Shown: positions 37,394-45,012 of the stretch, piece after piece
Position numbering within the stretch: position 1 is the stretch's first letter
Layout of the letters: every line of letters begins with the position of its first letter
NCBI RefSeq assembly: GCF_900188065.1
Contig: NZ_FZNQ01000015.1
Location: 1-64,000, forward strand
DNA from: Halorubrum vacuolatum
GTDB lineage: Archaea > Halobacteriota > Halobacteria > Halobacteriales > Haloferacaceae
Reading direction: 5' to 3'
Length of the DNA: 64,000 nucleotides
The notes under the pieces: generated by a model
Seen by the model: the letters and a program-made list of their open reading frames with translations, nothing else
Database searches by the model: none
Told to the model about the DNA's origin: nothing
Made by a program: the position numbers and the translations under genes

Positions 37394-37488
37394 ACATTGT
37401 TAAACACACCTGCGTGATTTTCCATTACCACGTCGGCTTATAGCTATTTCGGCGTCGTTTTAGCACAAAGTCTATTTACATTGCTAAA
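37394..37488. promoter_or_regulatory. Divergent promoter with repeated TGYTAAA boxes
   Basis: ACATTGTTAAA (37394-37404) and ACATTGCTAAA (37478-37488) are near-identical direct copies. TTTAGCA (37459-37465) is the exact inverse of TGCTAAA (37482-37488). The inverted pair brackets CTATTTAC (37472-37479), the apparent TATA box of the dehydrogenase gene starting at 37500. This looks like an operator for a regulator of the kinase and dehydrogenase genes. Confidence 0.5.
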
Positions 37489-37499
37489 GAAGTAGTGGC

Positions 37500-38720
37500 A
37501 TGGAGTACTCCGATGTTGGACGCGGTCCGGAGGTGGCCGAATCGGTTCGGGAGTTCGTCACCGACGTGGTGCTGCCGGTAGAGCGAGAGTGGCTCGGACG
37601 CGGGCCGGTTTCGGGGGCGGTGATCGCGGACCTTCGGGACGCCGCCCGCGACCGAGGGATCTACGCACCGCAAGTGTCAGCGGAGTACGGCGGGCTTGGC
37701 CTCGGCTTTCGCGAGATGCTCCCCGTCTTCGAGGAGGCGGGGCGAAGCCTATTGGGCCCGATGGCCCTCCGCTGTGCGGCGCCGGACGAGGGGAACATGC
37801 ACACGCTCGAGATCGCCGCCACGGAGGCGCAAAAGGAGCGGTGGCTCCGGCCCCTCGCCGCCGGCGAGATCGACTCCGGGTTCGCGATGACGGAGCCGCT
37901 GCAGGGGGGTGGATCGGACCCGAAGATGCTCGCGACGACCGCCGAGAAGGACGGTGACGAATGGGTCATCGACGGTCACAAGTGGTGGACGACGGGCGGC
38001 AGCGAGGCCAGCGTCCTGTTGACGTTCGCACGGACCGACCGAGAGGCACATCCGTACGCCGGGTGTTCGGTCATTCTGGTCCCCACGGATGCCGACGGCG
38101 TCGAGATACGCCGTGACGTGCCGCACGTCGGTGAGCGGTTGACCGGTACGTCGCATGCGGAGATCCGGTTCGACTCCGTTCGGGTCCCGATCGAAAACAC
38201 CCTCGGCGAGGAGAACGAGGGGTTCACCCTCGTACAGAAGCGACTCGGCCCGGCGCGACTCACCCACTGTATGCGATATGCCGGCATGGCCGACCGGGCG
38301 CTCGATATCGCCACGGCGTACCTGACCGAGCGTGAGGGGTTCGGTGAACCGCTCTCCGAAAAGCAGGGACCGCGGTTCCGGATCGCCGACCGCCGAACGG
38401 AGCTGCACGCCGCACGATGTATGGTTCGACATGCGGCTGCGCGCATCGCCGACGGCCACGAGGCACGGATCGAGGTGGCGATGGCGAAGACGTTCACCGC
38501 CAACGTCGTACAGGAGGCGATCGACGACGCGCTCCAGTTCTGCGGGGGGAACGGGATCGGTCGGGACCTCCCGCTCGGAAACTTCTACGAGAACGTCCGC
38601 CAGTTCCGTATCATCGACGGCGCCGACGAGGTCCATCGGCGGAGCATCGCGCGGGATGCTTTCGAGGAACCACCGATGGATGAGCTTTCGGCCGTCACCC
38701 GGTACGGGGCGTTTGAGTAA
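37500..38720 (+). CDS. Acyl-CoA dehydrogenase, ACAD10/11-like
   Basis: A 406-residue FAD enzyme. Conserved stretches are 'GFAMTEPLQGGGSDPKMLAT', 'DEWVIDGHKWWTTGG', 'LTHCMRYAGMADRALDIA' and the C-terminal 'LQFCGGNGIGRDLPLGNFYENVRQFRIIDGADEVH'. The 'DGADEVH' ending, rather than the ordinary Gly-Thr-x-Glu-Ile, is the mark of the ACAD10/11-FadE36 branch, which works with an APH-like kinase on 4-hydroxyacyl-CoAs. A TATA box 21-28 bases upstream predicts a leaderless message. The stop lies just before the TnpB element. Confidence 0.92.
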   Translation: MEYSDVGRGPEVAESVREFVTDVVLPVEREWLGRGPVSGAVIADLRDAARDRGIYAPQVSAEYGGLGLGFREMLPVFEEAGRSLLGPMALRCAAPDEGNMHTLEIAATEAQKERWLRPLAAGEIDSGFAMTEPLQGGGSDPKMLATTAEKDGDEWVIDGHKWWTTGGSEASVLLTFARTDREAHPYAGCSVILVPTDADGVEIRRDVPHVGERLTGTSHAEIRFDSVRVPIENTLGEENEGFTLVQKRLGPARLTHCMRYAGMADRALDIATAYLTEREGFGEPLSEKQGPRFRIADRRTELHAARCMVRHAAARIADGHEARIEVAMAKTFTANVVQEAIDDALQFCGGNGIGRDLPLGNFYENVRQFRIIDGADEVHRRSIARDAFEEPPMDELSAVTRYGAFE

Positions 38721-38724
38721 ACTA

Positions 38725-38850
38725 CCCCACCCTACTTCGCTCACCCCATACGGGGTTCGCTCGTTGAGGGGGTCGTCAGAAGCGGAACTTCTGACTGCTA
38801 ACCAGAAATCTCTGATTTCTGGTGATGGGGCTTTGATGTGGACTCCCGGC
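38725..38850 (-). ncRNA. Candidate TnpB guide (omega/re) RNA scaffold at the right end
   Basis: TnpB nucleases use an RNA made from the tnpB 3' end and right end. This segment holds three perfect hairpins: ACCCC-ATAC-GGGGT (38743-38756), GTCAGAAG/CTTCTGAC (38775-38782 with 38788-38795) and CCAGAAATC/GATTTCTGG (38802-38810 with 38814-38822). The first is also present in the relic with a different but complementary stem. Assignment as RNA is inference from family knowledge; the boundaries are approximate. Confidence 0.4.
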
Positions 38851-38852
38851 AA

Positions 38853-40097
38853 TCAGTCACCAGCAATACGCTGGTAACTCTCGCCGCTCAACATCCCACC
38901 AGTTATACGCACGTTTACTGGTGCGTCTCCGTTCCTCGAGTTGGGCGAGGAACGGAGGCTGTGTTTCCGCTTTCGGGCGTATCGCACTCCGATGTTCTTC
39001 GCTGCGTTATAATCCGCGTTGACCTCGTAACCGCACTTCTGGCACTCGAAGTGTTCTCCGTGGCGGTTGTCCTCATGTGTGAATCCACAGTCCGTCCGAG
39101 AACAGCGTTGGGACGTGTGGTTCGGCGCGACTTGTTCCACAGAGACGCCCTGCTCAGGCGCTTTGTAATCGACGTACTCGTACAGGCGTCGGAACGCCCA
39201 AATGTGGTGCCACTTCGCTTGTGGAAGCCGCTCACGGATGTCCGGTAACTCCTCAAACACGATCACGTCGCAGTCGTGTTCGACGGCTTCCTCGACGATC
39301 TCGTTGGCGACGGTGTGAAGGTACTGTTTCCGCCACGCTTCCTCGCGCTTCCCGAGGCGAAGCACCGCGTTGTGTGCGGCCTGCGTGCCGCGCTGTTGCA
39401 TTTCACCACGTCGTTTCTCGAACTCGCGGCACCAATGGTCGTAGTCGTCTCCCTGCCAGAACGTGCCAGTCGAAGCCACTGCGAGACTGTTAACGCCGAG
39501 GTCGATACCGAGGACTGTTTGGTGCCCGGCATCTGCCGAAACCTCGAACTCGTCGTCATCATACTTCTGGGTCGTAATGTGGAAGTAGAACTCGTCGGTC
39601 GCCTTGTCGTATTGGAGTGTACTCGCCCGGAACTCATACTCGTCAGAGAGAACGTACTGTTCGTAGGGCGTCGGGCTGTCCGCCGGAAGTTCAAAGTCGC
39701 ACTCAACGCGCCCGTTGACGGTTGAGAGTGAAACTTTGTTCCGGTAGAACGTCGCACTTCGCTTGTCATAGAGCATACTCCACGACGTGAACTCCGGTTG
39801 GCTCACACGCTTGCCCTGTTTCCACCGTTCGACACACCCCTTCGTCGCTTGGACGGCGCGTCGGATGGCCTCTTGGACAAGATTCGCGGTGAGTTCGGTT
39901 TCTTCCCGCAGCTCCGCGTAGAGTGCGTCTCGTGCAGTTGAGTTCGCCGTGACGCAGTTCGTATAGGAATGATCGTCCCAACAGAACTCGGCAGCACGGT
40001 TTGCACAATAAAGGAACTGGCGAGCTGACTCGTGGAGGTCGTCGCGTCGCTCATCGGGAACGATGAGCTTGACCGGCGCGGTTCGACGCACCTCCAT
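38853..40097 (-). CDS. tnpB: RNA-guided endonuclease TnpB (IS1341-type)
   Basis: A 414-residue protein. The RuvC acids are all present: D199 in 'LGIDLGVNSLAVAS', E282 in 'VIVFEELPDIRE' and D362 in 'EVNADYNAAKNIG'. The zinc ribbon is 'CSRTDC' (C332, C337) plus 'CQKC' (C352, C355). The N-terminal helix-turn-helix/OROL region looks complete, and the length is normal. The TATA element ATTATAAG (40122-40129) is 25-32 bases before the ATG, so it is probably transcribed without a leader. By family it cuts DNA next to a transposon-adjacent motif, guided by an RNA from the right end. Confidence 0.93.
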   Translation of the reverse strand: MEVRRTAPVKLIVPDERRDDLHESARQFLYCANRAAEFCWDDHSYTNCVTANSTARDALYAELREETELTANLVQEAIRRAVQATKGCVERWKQGKRVSQPEFTSWSMLYDKRSATFYRNKVSLSTVNGRVECDFELPADSPTPYEQYVLSDEYEFRASTLQYDKATDEFYFHITTQKYDDDEFEVSADAGHQTVLGIDLGVNSLAVASTGTFWQGDDYDHWCREFEKRRGEMQQRGTQAAHNAVLRLGKREEAWRKQYLHTVANEIVEEAVEHDCDVIVFEELPDIRERLPQAKWHHIWAFRRLYEYVDYKAPEQGVSVEQVAPNHTSQRCSRTDCGFTHEDNRHGEHFECQKCGYEVNADYNAAKNIGVRYARKRKHSLRSSPNSRNGDAPVNVRITGGMLSGESYQRIAGD

Positions 40098-40152
40098 ACT
40101 TCAGATTACAACACGGGGGTCCTTATAATCTCGGGAGTCGGGTAGCTACAGT

Positions 40153-40257
40153 CATGCGGTTTCATCATCGTTTGTCGGTTTCCTCTCCGACCTACTCGCT
40201 CGTTACACTCGCTCCTTGAGGTCGGAGGCTCCACCTTGAAGTATGCTGAACCGCATG
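40153..40257. repeat. Left-end inverted repeats of the TnpB element
   Basis: CATGCGGTT (40153-40161) is the perfect inverse of AACCGCATG (40249-40257). Nested inside, CTCCGACCT (40185-40193) is the perfect inverse of AGGTCGGAG (40219-40227). In the relic at 20.6 kb the nested stem is CCCCGGCCT/AGGCCGGGG, so both arms changed together. Confidence 0.85.
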
Positions 40258-40260
40258 CCG

Positions 40261-40788
40261 TTACTCCTCAGGCTCCTCGCGGAAGATCTCGAATAGCTCC
40301 GGGTCGGTCCCGAACTTGAGGACGTTCGTCACCACGGAGTTTCGGAGGTTGTTGACGAGCTCCCCGTGTTCCTTGTAGAACTCATGGATCCATTTCGACT
40401 CCTGCTCGCGGTCGCGAAACATCATTATCGTTTTCCACTGGTACTCCCCGTCCGAAAGGAAGTACATGAAGGTGTGTTTGTCATCCCGAATGTACTCCAG
40501 CCCATCGCGCCAGTGCTCCTCGAAGCCCTCGGGGTTGAACCTGAACTCGAACAGCGAAAAGAAGAGATACTCCTCGTTCGGAGCGATGGCCTCACGGAAC
40601 ACCTCTTTCTCACGCATCCGACGGATCGACTCGCTGACGGTCACGTGGGAGACGTCGATGTCGTACTGCGCCGCAAGGATGTCACGGAGTTCCCGCGAGG
40701 AGATCTGTGGGTCACGGGACAGCTCTTGAAGGATGATCGCATCTCGCTTCGAGAAGTTCCGATCGGGGAGGGGTTTCCGTTCGGTCAT
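40261..40788 (-). CDS. AsnC/Lrp-like winged-helix transcriptional regulator
   Basis: A 175-residue protein with an N-terminal AsnC-type helix-turn-helix ('DAIILQELSRDPQISSRELRDIL...VTVSESIRRM', residues 17-60) and an alpha/beta C-terminal region ('LFFSLFEFRFNPEGFEEHW', 'HTFMYFLSDGEYQWKTIMMF'), which is not a canonical RAM domain but may sense a ligand. It converges with the acyl-CoA dehydrogenase across the TnpB element. It could regulate the neighbouring catabolic genes, but nothing in the sequence proves it. Confidence 0.8.
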   Translation of the reverse strand: MTERKPLPDRNFSKRDAIILQELSRDPQISSRELRDILAAQYDIDVSHVTVSESIRRMREKEVFREAIAPNEEYLFFSLFEFRFNPEGFEEHWRDGLEYIRDDKHTFMYFLSDGEYQWKTIMMFRDREQESKWIHEFYKEHGELVNNLRNSVVTNVLKFGTDPELFEIFREEPEE

Positions 40789-40966
40789 GACGAGTGGAGT
40801 GGGGGTAACACAAAGAGTGTTTGGGGTGCGGTTGTTCGGCCGTCGTTCCCGATTTCGATGTCAGGGGATCGGTCGTCCCTGACGCCGCTGGCAGGCAGCC
40901 CACAGGGTACGCGATGGGCGGGTGAAACCACATGAGGTTTTAACGGCTGGACCGTGTATGACGGGT

Positions 40967-41893
40967 ATGGGAATCCTTTCGCGCGCCTCCTACGTCATCC
41001 GCTCGAAGCTGAACGCCCTCCTCAACCGGGCGGAGGATCCGACGGAGACGCTTGATTACTCGTACGAACAGATGCGTGATGAGCTCCAGGACGTCAAACA
41101 GGGGATCGCGGACCTCACGACCCAAAAGAAGCGACTGGAGATCCAGCGGCGAAAGCTGGAGGAGAACGTCGAAAAGCACAACCGGCAGGCCCGCGAGGCG
41201 GTACAGCAGGATCGCGACGACCTCGCGCGAAAGGCCCTCGAAAAGAAGAAGTCGAAGATGACGCAGATCGAGGAGCTGGAGGGGCAGATCGCCGAGTTGG
41301 AGAACACCCAAGAACAGCTCGTCGAGAAAAAGAACGAGCTCCAGAACCGCATCGAGGAGTTCCGGACGAAAAAGGAGACGATGAAAGCCCGGTACGAAGC
41401 CGCGGAGGCCTCCTCGCGTGTGAGCGAGGCGATGACGGGCGTCGGCGACGAGATGGAGGACGTCGGCCGGTCGATCGAGCGGGCGGAGGAACGGACCGAG
41501 GAGATGGAGGCACGCGCACAGGCGATGGACGAGTTGCAGGACTCCGGCGCGTTCGAGGACGCGCTCTCGGACAAGGACGACCTCGACCGCGAGCTCGAAA
41601 GCCTCTCTGCGAACAGCGAGGTGGAATCGGAGCTCGAGACGTTAAAGGGTGAACTCGGAAAGTCCGACGGCAACGCGGGGAACGGATCGGTCGAGGCGAC
41701 CGATGAGGACGTTGATGCCGAACTCGATGACCTCGAAGCCGAACTCGACGACGCCGAGATCGAGGCCGAACTGGAGGAGTTGACCGACGAAACGGATGCC
41801 AACGGTGGATCCGGCGGGGATACCGACGTCGAAGCCGAGGTCGACGTCGAACTGGAGGAGTCGGAAGCCGACGCGGACGAACCGCGGAACTAG
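40967..41893 (+). CDS. pspA: PspA/IM30 (Vipp1) family membrane-stress protein
   Basis: A 308-residue protein of the ESCRT-III-like PspA family. It starts 'MGILSRASYVIRSKLNALLNRAEDP', has 'SYEQMRDELQDVKQGIADLTTQKKRLE' and a long coiled coil to about residue 210, and ends with a glutamate/aspartate-rich tail of about 90 residues ('DDLEAELDDAEIEAELEEL'). It is expected to bind and stabilise the cytoplasmic membrane. TTTTA at 40938-40942 lies 25-29 bases before the ATG at 40967, which decides this start over 40922 or 40958. Confidence 0.9.
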   Translation: MGILSRASYVIRSKLNALLNRAEDPTETLDYSYEQMRDELQDVKQGIADLTTQKKRLEIQRRKLEENVEKHNRQAREAVQQDRDDLARKALEKKKSKMTQIEELEGQIAELENTQEQLVEKKNELQNRIEEFRTKKETMKARYEAAEASSRVSEAMTGVGDEMEDVGRSIERAEERTEEMEARAQAMDELQDSGAFEDALSDKDDLDRELESLSANSEVESELETLKGELGKSDGNAGNGSVEATDEDVDAELDDLEAELDDAEIEAELEELTDETDANGGSGGDTDVEAEVDVELEESEADADEPRN

Positions 41894-42707
41894 CCGGCGC
41901 GGCCGATCGAAGACGAGCCCGCGCAACCGACCGCCGGGGTCTCCGGACACGAACTGCTTGCGACCGGGAGCCTTCTTGATGGGTCGGTCGACCGGTACGG
42001 ATACCGAATCCACGGTCCGGCTGTATCATGAAACTCGGTAACACAAAACATATTATGACGTTATATTCTCCGGAGTATAATATCACTATCTATCGTTAAC
42101 TTTTAACCCAGGGCCGAAAACGGTCCAAGCGTGATGACAGTATCCGTACGCTCCCGACCTGAGACCCGACGGACGATCGAAGCGATATCCAGACGATCCA
42201 CGAGACCACACACCATATGACGCCGCAAATCGAAGCTACGACGAACCGACCACCGACTGAGACATCGACGCGAAACCGACCGCCCAGTACCGGATCGAGG
42301 ACGAAGCCCTCCTCGATCGGTATCGAGACTCCTGCGCGGTTCAACATGGACACTACGGCTACCAACCTGTTCTTCCGACCGGGATCGCCGTGTCGACTGC
42401 CGCTCGCCGACGACCGGCCCACAACTGACGGGAGGGGCCGATGAACGCGGTCCCGATGGCGGACACCGGTGACGGCCCAAAGCCGGATCCGACGACCTTC
42501 ACCCGCCATGCGCGAGCCCGCGATGATCAGGATCGGAGCGAGCAGGGCCAGCAGACATCGAATCGAGCCGCCTCAACGCCCACCGAAATGAGCCGACCGA
42601 TCGACCAACAGACGACGAGTTCGTCGTGAAAACGACCCGAGATGCCGCTCGGCTGACCACACGTCGTACCGTCGGCTGACCGGACCGCGTCCGTCATCGA
42701 TGGAGCC
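41894..42707. other. 814-base region without a recognisable gene
   Basis: Open frames here are short, low in similarity to anything known and of shadow-like composition. Two overlapping rightward frames (42217-42444 and 42441-42629) join by an ATGA but have no promoter at the right distance and look random. An AT-rich island (42040-42110) contains a palindromic core CTCCGGAG flanked by TTATATT and TATAATA (42061-42083). The region may be decayed DNA or hold regulatory sites. Confidence 0.5.
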
Positions 42708-43172
42708 TCAGCGAAGTCGGCCGCGAATCCACCGGCGAAGTCGGGCAAAGAGACCGTCATCGCCGTCATCGGCTCCGGTGGTCACGGACGGATCGCCGAG
42801 GTCCCATCCTGCCCGTTCGGCGGCCTCCTCGATGGGCCGATACTCCCAGCCGGCCTGTATGGCGACTCGACGATCGGCAGCGGTCGTGCCGACGAAGACG
42901 TGTCGTGGCGTATCTATCCCCTCATACAGGTCTTGGACGAGCCCCGCTTTGTCCCAACTCCGAAGCGCGTAGTCGTTGTCGATCCCGTGGGTTCGACAAA
43001 ACGTGTGGACTTCGGCAGCGTCGTTGGCGACGACCCCGACGTAGCGGCTCCAGCGCCGTGCGTCCGTGACGGCCGCAGCCGGATCCGCAAGCGATCGCAT
43101 GGCCCCGAGACTGAAAAGGAGCGTCAGTTTCCCGTCGCGGTCGGCAGCGGCCGCCTCATCGGTCAGTGCCAT
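42708..43172 (-). CDS. Conserved haloarchaeal protein, DUF7124-like
   Basis: A 154-residue soluble protein. The middle part reads 'FSLGAMRSLADPAAAVTDARRWSRYVGVVANDA' and 'DTPRHVFVGTTAADRRVAIQAGWEYRPIEEAAERAGWDL', a pattern I associate with small halobacterial proteins of DUF7124 type. The C-terminus is basic ('RLRRWIRGRLR'). Function unknown; the fold hints at a nucleotidase- or HAD-like Rossmann arrangement, but no catalytic motif is clear. Confidence 0.65.
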   Translation of the reverse strand: MALTDEAAAADRDGKLTLLFSLGAMRSLADPAAAVTDARRWSRYVGVVANDAAEVHTFCRTHGIDNDYALRSWDKAGLVQDLYEGIDTPRHVFVGTTAADRRVAIQAGWEYRPIEEAAERAGWDLGDPSVTTGADDGDDGLFARLRRWIRGRLR

Positions 43173-43423
43173 GCTCGGGGAATATTCGGCGACCGACTGC
43201 TAAAGGCTGTCCCTAGGTGTATGCGGACCCGGTGCATCCGAACCGATCCCAATTCCTTCCTACGCAACGATCACTATTGCTTCGTCCGCGACGATTACAG
43301 TTCACTCGTCCGAGACGAGCACGATTTCCTCGAATGAACCGTTCGCCACTCCCCCGCCATGAACGATGATCGCAAATGGTAGTACCCTTAAGCCCCGTAT
43401 GGAAGTAAAGGCCGGATGTAATA

Positions 43424-44908
43424 ATGAACGAAACGTACGATGTCGTCGTTGTCGGTGGCGGTATCGCCGGGTGCTTCGCGGCGGCGACGGCAGCGGCTAA
43501 GGGCGCGGACGTCGCGCAGTTGGAGCGAAAATCCCGCGAACGCGGTGGGTACATCGCGTGCGGCGACGCGATGAAGAGTCCACGTGATCCGAAGAACTAC
43601 CCCGGGCCGATCGACATGGCGGCGATCGCCGAGGACCGATCGGTCTTCGTCAACGACGGCATCGACCGGATCGAGTGGTGGGATGAGGAACTCGACGTGC
43701 GGAAGTCGCTCCCGTATTCGAACGGGAGCAACGTCATCGATCGGTACGAGTTCGGTCAGCGACTGCTCGAAGAGACCGCCGAACTCGGCGTGACACAACA
43801 CTACGACACGGTCGTGAACGGCGTGACGCGGAACGGTCGCGTCACCGGCGTCGAGGCGATGTGCGACGGGAAGCCGGTCCGATACGACTGCTCGGTGGTG
43901 ATCGACGCGGCGGGCGCACAGTCGCTCCTCCAGGACATGGTCCCGTTCGACACGCTCGACACGCCGGGCGAGCCGACGTTCGAGGTTCCCCATTACACCC
44001 ACTTCGGGTCGGCGTATCGCGAGATCATCGAGACCGAGAAGCCGGTAGCGTATCACGACGCCATCATCGGAAAGCCGTTGGAGGAGATGGGCTACATCTG
44101 GTATTTCCCCCGTTCGCCGACGCTGATCAACGTCGGGTTGGGGTTTCAGATGAACAAGCCGGCGATCCCGCTCGTCGACCGACTCCGTCGGGACATCGAG
44201 GACCGCCCCGAGTACCAAAACGCACGCGTCGTCGAGAAGTTCGGGACGGGGAACAAGATCGGGTCGTCGATCGCGCTCCGGCGGCCGCTGGACTCCATGG
44301 TCGCGCCCGGCTACCTCGCCGCCGGCGGCGCGGCGGCCACCACCCATCCGATCACGGGCAAGGGGATTCGCGGGGCGGCGTTCTCGGGGTATTCGGCCGG
44401 ACGTGCGGCCGCGTTGGCGATCGAGGACGGGGACGTCTCGGAGGCCGGTCTGTGGGAGCACAACCGCTGGTTGTATCGTGACCATGGCGAGGCCGCGAAG
44501 CTGGCCGCGTGGGACGCCTATAACGTCGCGGCGAGCGCCATCGAGGTCAACGTGTTACGGGCGCTCACCGCCTTGCTTCCCGAGCAGGAGCTACGGGAGA
44601 TCGTGGGCACGAAGCGGGAGGCCGACGGCTTCAGGAGCACCCTCTCGCTCGCCACCGGGGTCCTTCGAAACTTCGTCTCCGAGTCACGTGCCGGGACGTT
44701 CGAGACGCTCGGCGTGGGTCGATCCGAAGTGTATGAGTCCGTAATCGGGCTCAAAAAGACGCGCGATTACGTCGCCGAGTACGAGCAGCTGTACGAGGGG
44801 TACCCGAGCGATCCGAGCGACTTTGACGGCTGGCTCCGGGATCGTAACCACCTCGATGAGCGGTTCTACGATGCGTTGGAGCTGTCCTCGGCGGAACGGA
44901 AGTACTGA
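43424..44908 (+). CDS. Geranylgeranyl reductase family FAD enzyme
   Basis: A 494-residue flavoprotein. It has the FAD strand 'DVVVVGGGIAGCFAAATAAAKGADVAQLERK' and the family fingerprint 'GYIWYFPRSPTLINVGLG', then 'GYLAAGGAAATTHPITGKGIRGAAFSG'. Such enzymes reduce isoprenoid double bonds, for instance in archaeal di(geranylgeranyl)glycerol lipids or menaquinone side chains. It is larger than the usual ~400-residue enzyme because of a C-terminal helical extension. CCCTTAAG about 35 bases upstream is a possible TATA element. Confidence 0.88.
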   Translation: MNETYDVVVVGGGIAGCFAAATAAAKGADVAQLERKSRERGGYIACGDAMKSPRDPKNYPGPIDMAAIAEDRSVFVNDGIDRIEWWDEELDVRKSLPYSNGSNVIDRYEFGQRLLEETAELGVTQHYDTVVNGVTRNGRVTGVEAMCDGKPVRYDCSVVIDAAGAQSLLQDMVPFDTLDTPGEPTFEVPHYTHFGSAYREIIETEKPVAYHDAIIGKPLEEMGYIWYFPRSPTLINVGLGFQMNKPAIPLVDRLRRDIEDRPEYQNARVVEKFGTGNKIGSSIALRRPLDSMVAPGYLAAGGAAATTHPITGKGIRGAAFSGYSAGRAAALAIEDGDVSEAGLWEHNRWLYRDHGEAAKLAAWDAYNVAASAIEVNVLRALTALLPEQELREIVGTKREADGFRSTLSLATGVLRNFVSESRAGTFETLGVGRSEVYESVIGLKKTRDYVAEYEQLYEGYPSDPSDFDGWLRDRNHLDERFYDALELSSAERKY

Positions 44909-45012
44909 GCGCACAGAACACGGTAAGCACCACCCAATTCAGCCAAACTCGCGTTAATTCGGGTAGCGTATATTGCACTGTTAACCACGTAGCTGTGCTA
45001 CCTTATTTTACG

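Larger units (their letters stand above)
38725..40258 (-). mobile_element. IS200/IS605-group element, IS1341 type (tnpB only)
   Basis: An intact tnpB with structured ends and no tnpA in the window. The right end (38725-38850) shares CCTACTTCGCTC, CGCTCGTTGAGGG and GGGGCTTTGATGTGG with the relic at 20.3 kb. The left end (about 40150-40258) shares GTCGGTTTCCTC and CTCGCTCCTTGAGG. The element is squeezed between the stop of the acyl-CoA dehydrogenase and the stop of the AsnC-like regulator. Exact termini are uncertain because IS605 elements have no terminal inverted repeats or target duplications. Confidence 0.8.

Noticed and set aside
42217-42629. Two rightward frames joined by an ATGA overlap in the large gap
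   Set aside because: The arrangement mimics coupled genes, but the proteins are Thr/Pro/Arg-rich, resemble nothing and no TATA box lies at a suitable distance.
43258-43340. Imperfect direct repeats with CGATTRC/CGTCCGMGACGA in the spacer before the geranylgeranyl reductase
   Set aside because: The units differ too much to call a repeat array and no regulatory logic is visible.
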